Shown piece by piece: positions 6,525-11,225 of a stretch of 11,225 nucleotides of DNA. The position numbers and the translations under genes are program-made. The stretch covers positions 1-11,225 of the forward strand of contig JAQBVZ010000009.1 in the NCBI GenBank assembly GCA_027625205.1. Direction: 5' to 3'. The notes beneath the pieces were generated by a model. The model was not told the origin of the DNA, ran no database searches, and saw nothing but the letters and a program-made list of their open reading frames with translations. Origin of the DNA: Chloroflexota bacterium. Its GTDB lineage: Bacteria; Chloroflexota; Dehalococcoidia; Lucifugimonadales; Australimonadaceae. The number at the start of each line of letters is the position of its first letter. Within the stretch, counting starts at the first letter, position 1.

Positions 6525-7214
6525 TTGGCTAGAAATGATGCCCGTTCGGGCCCTCCCCGGCGACGCCGGGATGGACGAAAATTTTTCCCGCGCAGAAAGG
6601 TCTGCAGCTTTTGCGTGGACCATATTAAAGAGATTGACTTCAAAGACGTGACCCGGCTGCGCAGGCACGTTACGGAATGGGCCAAAATTGAGCCTCGCCG
6701 CCGGAGTGGCGTATGCGCGCCACACCAGCGTGACCTTGCCCGCGCCCTGAGGCGTGCCAGGTACATGGCGTTGCTTCCCTTCACGGGTGACCACTCCCTG
6801 ATGGACCTGTCCAGGCAGGACGGTGGGTTCCGTCGGGACCGAGATGGCGGCAGGTTCCGTCGTGACCGAGACGCCGGACCACGCTACGGGGCTCCCGCAG
6901 CGCGACCTCCTGAAGGGGCTGAGGCTCCTAGTACTCCAGCGGCTAGCACGGACGAAACAACTGCTGTTGCGGTCGCTTCTCCTGAGACTGCCACCGAGGA
7001 GTCGGCTGTCGTTGCGGTTGCTGCTCCCGAGGCAGATGCGCCGGTCGCGGAGGTAGTTTCGGAGGCTGAAGCTCCAGTGGAAAGCCCATCAGCGGAAGCA
7101 GCCGATGTTGCTCCCGTAGCTGAAGAGGTGCCCCCTGCTGAGCCTGAGTCAGTCACAGAGGAACCCGCCGCAGCGGCTGAGCCTGAAGTAGACGAGTCCA
7201 CTACTACTGCATAA
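6525..7214 (+). CDS. rpsR: 30S ribosomal protein S18 with long low-complexity C-terminal tail
   Basis: S18 pairs with S6 on the 30S platform. The S18 core covers roughly residues 1-92: a basic N-terminus, K-V-C-S-F-C (C27, C30), I-D-F-K-D-V-x-x-[16 protein letters not shown] (C64), A-P-H-Q-R (H67) and [10 protein letters not shown]. The C-x2-C plus C-x2-H set suggests the zinc-binding ('C+') form. Bacterial S18 is normally ~70-90 residues, but this one has 229. Residues ~98-120 are Gly/Arg/Asp repeats, and ~125-229 are Ala/Glu/Pro/Val-rich and acidic, without Cys, Trp or membrane segments. The frame is continuous and ends in TAA, so this is not a visible frameshift. It starts with TTG, supported by GGGAG eight bases upstream. 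The tail is probably disordered; its role is unknown. Confidence 0.93.
   Translation: MARNDARSGPPRRRRDGRKFFPRRKVCSFCVDHIKEIDFKDVTRLRRHVTEWAKIEPRRRSGVCAPHQRDLARALRRARYMALLPFTGDHSLMDLSRQDGGFRRDRDGGRFRRDRDAGPRYGAPAARPPEGAEAPSTPAASTDETTAVAVASPETATEESAVVAVAAPEADAPVAEVVSEAEAPVESPSAEAADVAPVAEEVPPAEPESVTEEPAAAAEPEVDESTTTA
6826..6879 (+). repeat. Two 27-bp imperfect tandem repeats in the rpsR tail
   Basis: Units starting at 6826 and 6853 both begin ggttccgtcg and encode G-F-R-R-D-R-D-G-G and R-F-R-R-D-R-D-A-G (by residue alignment). The nine-codon period keeps the frame. It joins the S18 core to the acidic tail. Confidence 0.8.
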
Positions 7215-7293
7215 CACACGCTGACCCTGACTGCCCTTCCTTTGCTCCACCACGGGCCGTCCGGTGTCGCGTGGGTGTGCTTCGAGGTATTAC

Positions 7294-8310
7294 ATGCGAC
7301 AGCAAAGGCGGGCGGAACGCCGTAGAGCCGGACGCCCCACTACCGCCCAAAAGCGCGCCACCCAGACGTCGGAGCGCCAGCTACAACGACTGGTCCTAGC
7401 CCTTGCGGGTATAGGCCTTGCTGCGCTGGTGGCTATTTTGTCCATTGGCTTCTATCGCTCAAACATTGCTCCGCCGGGTAGGGTCGTTGCAGAGACCACC
7501 GGTGGCGCGATTACTCTGCGGGAAGTGGTGCCAGTCGCCAAGTTGATACGCTTGTCCAATGGTCTCGCGGATAACTTTGTAGGGTCCTTGCCGCAAGACG
7601 GTATGAACCTCCTTATACGTGACGCTATCCTTCGTGAAAGGACCGGCCCCGCCTTTGGCGTTGAGGTGACTCAAGCTGACTTGGATATCTGGCTGGTCTC
7701 TCAGTTTGAGCCTGAGGAAAGCTTTGAGGGGCAGACTCCCGTGACGCTTACGGAAGCAGGCCGCACCCAGTATGAAGAGTTTTTGGATAGAGCTGGCGTA
7801 AGTGATGAAGAGTACCAGCGCTACCTTGAGGGTGAGCTCTATTTCAACGGCGTCCAGACCACGCTTGAGCGTATATTGCCGGATGAGATGGAACAGGTGC
7901 TCCTTCACTGGATTGTGGTGAGCAATACGCGGGACGCTGAAGCGGCCAAAGCCCGCCTGGATGCTGGTGAGGACTTTGCAACAGTTGCCGGTGAGGTGAG
8001 CCAGGAGCGGTCAATTGCTGACGAAAACGGTGAAGTGGGGTGGGTGCCGCAAGGGGTCTTCACGGAACTGGATGAGGCAATATTTGCGCTAGAGGCAGGT
8101 CAGTATACTGACCCCATAGCCGCGTCCTTTGGTGTGGTCATCGCATATGTTACCGAGGGGCCGGTGGACCACGAGCTATCTGAACAGATGCGAACTACGC
8201 TGGCTGGCCAGCAAGGGTCAGACTGGTTCCAAGGCCAGCTTGTTGAGGCGATTGTGTCCTACGATTTTAACGACGATGACGTCAACTGGGTGGCGCGACA
8301 GCTGCGGTAG
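7294..8310 (+). CDS. Membrane-anchored parvulin-type peptidyl-prolyl isomerase (SurA/PrsA-like)
   Basis: The 338-residue product has a strongly basic N-terminus (1-32), one membrane segment (~33-53, L-V-L-A-L-A-G-I-G-L...), an alpha-helical chaperone-like part (~65-195, including a SurA_N-like stretch around L-I-R-D-A-I-L) and a parvulin domain (~200-288). In the parvulin domain H205, the G-x-D-F-A-T-V-A segment (225-232), N-G-E-V-G-W (245-250) and F-A-L-E-A-G-Q (264-270) fit the rotamase family (PF00639). The second His usual in parvulins is replaced: the F-G-x-H position reads F-G-V-V. There is no lipobox Cys, so it should be a signal-anchor protein with the catalytic part outside the cytoplasm, helping secreted proteins fold. 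The ATG at 7294 has GAGG six bases upstream; a GTG at 7264 would add 10 residues. It follows rpsR after 79 bases. Confidence 0.82.
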   Translation: MRQQRRAERRRAGRPTTAQKRATQTSERQLQRLVLALAGIGLAALVAILSIGFYRSNIAPPGRVVAETTGGAITLREVVPVAKLIRLSNGLADNFVGSLPQDGMNLLIRDAILRERTGPAFGVEVTQADLDIWLVSQFEPEESFEGQTPVTLTEAGRTQYEEFLDRAGVSDEEYQRYLEGELYFNGVQTTLERILPDEMEQVLLHWIVVSNTRDAEAAKARLDAGEDFATVAGEVSQERSIADENGEVGWVPQGVFTELDEAIFALEAGQYTDPIAASFGVVIAYVTEGPVDHELSEQMRTTLAGQQGSDWFQGQLVEAIVSYDFNDDDVNWVARQLR

Positions 8311-8366
8311 TCGCCCCTTATAGCACCTCAACCCGTTACTGCACGCTCATAGAGAAAGAGACGGAT

Positions 8367-9671
8367 TTGGCAAAGACCGGAGCAATTGTCGTAGGGCTTA
8401 TGGGCCTTGGGGTGGTAGGCGGAGGCGTCGCCCGGGTGCTGCATGAGAAGCGGGCTGCCATTGCCGGTCACCTGGGCAAGGACGTAGTGGTCAAAAGCGT
8501 CTTGGTCCGTGATCCTTCCAAGAGTCGTAATGATGCCGCTCCCGGCCTATTGATAACCGATAATGCTCAGGACCTTCTTGATGACCCGGAGATAGACGTC
8601 ATTGTTGAGGTCATGGGTGGTGAGCACCCTGCGCTGGAGTACATCCAGTCAGCTATCCGCGCTGGCAAGCACGTGGTCACCGCCAACAAAGAGGTCATGG
8701 CCAAGCATGGGCCTGAAATACTCACCCTTGCCGGAGAGAACGGCATATCCGTACGCTTTGAGGCCAGTGTGGGCGGCGGCATCCCCATAATAGGGCCGCT
8801 GCTCCAAGACTTGCTGGCCAATGACATGACGGCGGTCCACGCCATCATCAATGGCACCACCAACTATATACTCACCAGCATGGCGCGAGAGGGTCTGGGC
8901 TTTGACGTGGCGTTGAAAAACGCACAGGAATTGGGTTACGCGGAGGCAGACCCCGCTAACGACATTCTAGGACTTGACGCAGCATACAAACTTGCGGTGT
9001 TAAGCACCCTTGCGTTCCACTCCAAAGTGCATGCCAGTGAGGTCTACTACGAGGGTATAGACAAGTTAGCGGCTGAGGACTTCCACTACGCGGCTGAACT
9101 TGGTTACGTCATCAAGCTGCTCGCTATAGGATGGCGCAACGGCGACACTATCCAGGCGCGAGTCCACCCGGCCTTTCTGCCAGTTGCGCATCCGCTGGCT
9201 AAGGTGGATGAAGTCCTCAACGCAGTTGAGCTCCAGGGAGACCTTGTAGGACGGGTTATGTTCCAGGGCCCTGGGGCCGGTGACATGCCCACCACCAGTG
9301 CGGTCATTGGTGACGTGCTGGGGATAGCCAGGAGCATCGCCTCAGGCGGACGGCCTTCGCCCCCGCCCCGGCTGGACAGGGATCTGGTCATTCAAGCCAT
9401 GCCAGAGGTGGAGACCAAGTACTATCTACGGCTTCACGCCAATGATAAGCCAGGCGTGATGGCCCAGGTAACTCGCGTGTTGGGTGACCATCAGGTGAGC
9501 CTGGCATCCGTCATCCAGAAGGCAACCCTGCAGGCAGACGGGCTGGCGGAGATTGTCATCACCACGCATGAAGCCAAAGAGTCCCTGGTCCAGGACGCGG
9601 TGCAGCGGCTCTCAGAGTTGGACGTTGTAAAAGAGGTGTGCAACCTCGTGCGGATTGAAGAGTTAGCTTAG
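8367..9671 (+). CDS. hom: Homoserine dehydrogenase with C-terminal ACT domain
   Basis: Hom reduces aspartate semialdehyde to homoserine with NAD(P)H, the branch point to threonine and methionine. The 434-residue protein has a Rossmann fold (V-G-L-M-G-L-G-V-V-G-G-G, ~9-20), A-N-K-E-V (106-110, K108), the catalytic-domain segment E-A-S-V-G-G-G-I-P (132-140), I-N-G-T-T-N-Y-I-L (161-169), Y-A-E-A-D-P with L-D-A-A-Y-K-L (D204, K208 in the active site) and a C-terminal ACT domain (~352-425; Y-L-R-L-H-A-N-D-K-P-G-V). The ACT domain usually mediates feedback inhibition by threonine. It is the monofunctional form, with no aspartokinase fused. The start is TTG at 8367, with a purine-rich but weak SD (agagaaagagacgg). 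It lies 56 bases after the parvulin gene and ~97 before thrC. Confidence 0.96.
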   Translation: MAKTGAIVVGLMGLGVVGGGVARVLHEKRAAIAGHLGKDVVVKSVLVRDPSKSRNDAAPGLLITDNAQDLLDDPEIDVIVEVMGGEHPALEYIQSAIRAGKHVVTANKEVMAKHGPEILTLAGENGISVRFEASVGGGIPIIGPLLQDLLANDMTAVHAIINGTTNYILTSMAREGLGFDVALKNAQELGYAEADPANDILGLDAAYKLAVLSTLAFHSKVHASEVYYEGIDKLAAEDFHYAAELGYVIKLLAIGWRNGDTIQARVHPAFLPVAHPLAKVDEVLNAVELQGDLVGRVMFQGPGAGDMPTTSAVIGDVLGIARSIASGGRPSPPPRLDRDLVIQAMPEVETKYYLRLHANDKPGVMAQVTRVLGDHQVSLASVIQKATLQADGLAEIVITTHEAKESLVQDAVQRLSELDVVKEVCNLVRIEELA

Positions 9672-9697
9672 CGCCTAGCATTTCAGGCGGAGCGCGC

Positions 9698-9703
9698 TAC
9701 AAT
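9698..9703 (+). promoter_or_regulatory. Candidate -10 box upstream of thrC
   Basis: TACAAT sits in the 97-base hom-thrC gap. A start of transcription near 9710 would place the leader ORF and thrC on a short leader. No convincing -35 is seen at 16-18 bases, so this may be a weak or activator-dependent promoter. Confidence 0.4.
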
Positions 9704-9730
9704 GGCGCCCGCGTCAATGAGGACAGAAGC

Positions 9731-9769
9731 ATGAGAGACAGCGGCCCCACGCAACTGAGGGGTGTCTGA
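9731..9769 (+). CDS. Candidate 12-codon leader ORF overlapping the thrC start
   Basis: ATG 9731 has GAGGA (9719-9723) seven bases upstream, a good SD. It reads M-R-D-S-G-P-T-Q-L-R-G-V and stops at TGA 9767-9769. The A of that stop is the A of the thrC ATG (TGATG). Within the ORF, CCCC (9745-9748) can pair with GGGG (9759-9762), the core of the thrC SD, with a 10-base loop. Translation of the ORF could open that hairpin and deliver ribosomes to thrC. Only one Thr codon is present, so a classical threonine attenuator peptide is unlikely. It is too short to prove from sequence alone. Confidence 0.4.
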   Translation: MRDSGPTQLRGV

Positions 9770-10827
9770 TGGGAGAGGGAGTCCTCCGCCACTATGCGGA
9801 GCACCTACCGCTCACGCCCCAAACGCCCATGATCACCATGGGTGAGGGAGAGACGCCGCTGGTGCGGTCAAGCCATCTGGAGAAAGAGGTTGGCTGCGGG
9901 GCTCTCTATTTCAAGCTGGAGGGCTGTAACCCCACCGGTTCCTTTAAGGACCGTGGCATGGTGGTTGCTGTGGCCAAGGCTATGGAAGAGGGCAAGACAA
10001 CCATCTTGTGCGCTTCTACGGGCAACACCAGCGCCTCCGCAGCGGCTTACGGTGCATACTGCGGCCTGAACACGGTGGTCCTGGTGCCCAAGGGGAGCGT
10101 GGCCCAAGGAAAGCTCTCCCAAGCCGTTGCCTATGGTGCGCGAGTTGTGATTGTGGATGGCAACTTTGACCAAGCGTTAACCTTGGTGCGCCAGCTCCCA
10201 GAGTACCTCCCCATGAGCCTGGTTAATTCGGTAAACCCGTACCGGCTTCAAGGACAGAAGACCGCCGCCTTTGAGGTGATGGACAGTCTGGGTGACGCGC
10301 CTGATTACCTCTGCATCCCCGTTGGCAACGCGGGAAACATCACCGCGTATTGGATGGGCTTTCAGGAATACGCGGACTCCGGCAAGGCCACCAAGCGCCC
10401 CAAGATGATGGGGTTTCAGGCTGCAGGCGCTGCTCCCATAGTCTTGGGGCATGCGGTGGAATCGCCAGAAACAGTGGCCTCCGCCATCCGCATCGGTAAC
10501 CCGGCCAGTTGGCAGTTGGCGGAGCGTGCGCGCGACGAGTCCGGTGGCGCGATTGATTCCGTTTCAGATGAGCAAATTCTGGAAGCATACGGGCTCATGG
10601 CCAGCCGTGAAGGCATTTTTTGCGAACCTGCTTCTGCCGCTTCCATGGCTGGACTCATGAAGCTGGCATCTCAAGGGGCGGATTTGAAGGATAAAACGGT
10701 GGTTTGTGTCATTACCGGTACGGGCCTGAAAGACCCGGACCTGGCCATGCAACAGACAACGACTGTGCTGCAAGAGACCGCGCCTGACCTTGAATCTGTA
10801 CTCAGCATTCTGGGCCGGTCCGTTTAA
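9769..10827 (+). CDS. thrC: Threonine synthase
   Basis: ThrC converts O-phosphohomoserine to threonine with PLP, the last step of threonine synthesis. The 352-residue length and sequence fit the short, Bacillus-type form: G-E-G-E-T-P-L (25-31), N-P-T-G-S-F-K-D-R-G-M (54-64; K60 is the Schiff-base lysine), C-A-S-T-G-N-T-S-A (81-89), V-N-S-V-N-P-Y-R-L-Q-G-Q-K-T (152-165), the phosphate-binding V-G-N-A-G-N-I (185-191), R-I-G-N-P-A-S-W and, near the end, T-G-T-G-L-K-D-P. All key residues are present. The ATG at 9769 has GAGGGG six bases upstream and overlaps the stop of the 12-codon leader ORF. It follows hom, a usual pairing. Homoserine kinase is not next to them here. Confidence 0.97.
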   Translation: MGEGVLRHYAEHLPLTPQTPMITMGEGETPLVRSSHLEKEVGCGALYFKLEGCNPTGSFKDRGMVVAVAKAMEEGKTTILCASTGNTSASAAAYGAYCGLNTVVLVPKGSVAQGKLSQAVAYGARVVIVDGNFDQALTLVRQLPEYLPMSLVNSVNPYRLQGQKTAAFEVMDSLGDAPDYLCIPVGNAGNITAYWMGFQEYADSGKATKRPKMMGFQAAGAAPIVLGHAVESPETVASAIRIGNPASWQLAERARDESGGAIDSVSDEQILEAYGLMASREGIFCEPASAASMAGLMKLASQGADLKDKTVVCVITGTGLKDPDLAMQQTTTVLQETAPDLESVLSILGRSV

Positions 10828-10878
10828 GGCACCACCCGGCCTTGACCATGCCACCGTCCATTGGGCTGTCGTTTCCAT

Positions 10879-10885
10879 AAGGGAG
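10879..10885 (+). promoter_or_regulatory. Shine-Dalgarno deciding the start of the last gene
   Basis: AAGGGAG lies six bases before TTG 10892. The same frame is open upstream into the end of thrC and has other TTG codons but no ATG, so this SD is the main reason for the chosen start. Confidence 0.6.
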
Positions 10886-10891
10886 TACCCG

Positions 10892-11225
10892 TTGTCCTGT
10901 TCCGCTTTGCCTGTCAGCATTCGTGAAATAGCTCCGGTATGGAGCCGGATATTGTCCCAACTTGAAGGTAGTCCCGTCTTCCTCACCCCAGAATGGCAAC
11001 AGGTCTGGTGGGACCAGTTTGGCGGAGACCCCAAAGACCTTCGCCTGATGGTGATTGGTGGTGAGGAGGACCCGTTGGGCATCGCGCCCATGCTTTTGTC
11101 CGGGGATACCCTCACTTTTCTTGGCGACACTGACCTGTTTGATTACCACGACTTTATTCTCCAGAACAAGGACGCGGCTGCGTTCTACCCGGCCTTGGTG
11201 GAATGCCTAAACGCAGAGCCTTGGC
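10892..11225 (+). CDS. GNAT/CelD-like acyltransferase-fold protein (3' partial)
   Basis: The frame is open to the right edge, so only the first ~111 residues are present. The start is TTG at 10892. Visible features are a T-P-E-W-x-x-x-W-W-x-x-F-G segment (32-44), a strand L-R-L-M-V-I, then P-L-G-I-A-P-M-L (61-68) and L-T-F-L-G-D-T-D-L-F-D-Y-H-D (74-87). This order (x-P-x-W-x-x-x-W, G-I-A-P-L, F-L-G, D-Y-x-D) is that of the CelD/BcsL-like GNAT proteins (Acetyltransf_6), whose members are linked to polysaccharide synthesis or peptidoglycan-bridge-type aminoacyl transfer. No acyl-CoA loop can be seen in the part present. It is 64 bases after thrC and may be cotranscribed with it; its role with threonine synthesis, if any, is unknown. 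Confidence 0.75.
   Translation, partial: MSCSALPVSIREIAPVWSRILSQLEGSPVFLTPEWQQVWWDQFGGDPKDLRLMVIGGEEDPLGIAPMLLSGDTLTFLGDTDLFDYHDFILQNKDAAAFYPALVECLNAEPW

Noticed and set aside
6884..7219. Long minus-strand ORF, Ser/Ala/Thr/Gly-rich, opposite the S18 tail
   Set aside because: It is the mirror of the Ala/Glu/Pro/Val-rich coding sequence. The composition is explained by that, and no start signal supports it.
7250..7274. Possible hairpin after rpsR (ccacg ... cgtgg) as a terminator
   Set aside because: The stem is 5 bp with a 15-base loop and no T-run follows; too weak to call.
10823..10840. Hairpin at the thrC stop (aaggc ... gcctt) as a terminator
   Set aside because: Only 5 bp with an 8-base loop, no T-tract, and the next gene starts on the same strand 64 bases on.

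Overview
The window is a gene-dense stretch of bacterial chromosome with moderately high GC (judged by eye, not counted). It contains no rRNA, tRNA, CRISPR array, transposase or phage gene. The gene set is mostly housekeeping: comF, glyA, rpsF-ssb-rpsR, a parvulin, hom and thrC. It is joined to catabolic-type genes: an alpha/beta hydrolase-domain protein, an ACMSD-type amidohydrolase and a HAD hydrolase. Frequent GTG/TTG starts, TATAAT/TACAAT-type -10 boxes, a Bacillus-like ThrC and the amidohydrolase plus alpha/beta-hydrolase content suggest a free-living Chloroflexota member, perhaps Dehalococcoidia or SAR202-like. That assignment is an inference from gene style, not from a phylogenetic marker comparison.

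Left part (1-2451). The C-terminal end of an alpha/beta hydrolase-domain protein enters from the left edge. It converges on a small unrecognised minus-strand gene (867-1103). A 238-base intergenic stretch with one candidate promoter follows, then a 369-residue metal-dependent amidohydrolase.

Middle (2452-4251). On the minus strand lie a HAD-family hydrolase and, downstream of it, a small hypothetical gene. The 3' end of that small gene is made of short repeats and carries a 20-bp perfect palindrome. The HAD gene is divergent from comF, with only about 31 bases between the two chosen start codons.

Right part (4252-11225), all on the plus strand. glyA has a strong double Shine-Dalgarno. The rpsF-ssb-rpsR cluster sits behind a near-consensus extended -10 promoter. 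A membrane-anchored parvulin-type peptidyl-prolyl isomerase, hom and thrC follow, and then the start of a GNAT/CelD-like protein that runs off the right edge. The layout ties protein synthesis, replication and repair (S6, SSB, S18), one-carbon metabolism (GlyA) and threonine synthesis (Hom, ThrC) together. Homoserine kinase (thrB), needed between Hom and ThrC, is not in the window.

No clear new multi-gene defence or mobile system is visible. The most unusual signals are: an S18 protein with a ~140-residue low-complexity tail built partly of 27-bp repeats; a 12-codon leader ORF whose stop overlaps the thrC start codon and which covers a possible SD-masking hairpin; the palindrome and repeat cluster at 2481-2544; and the almost absent spacer between the HAD and comF start codons.
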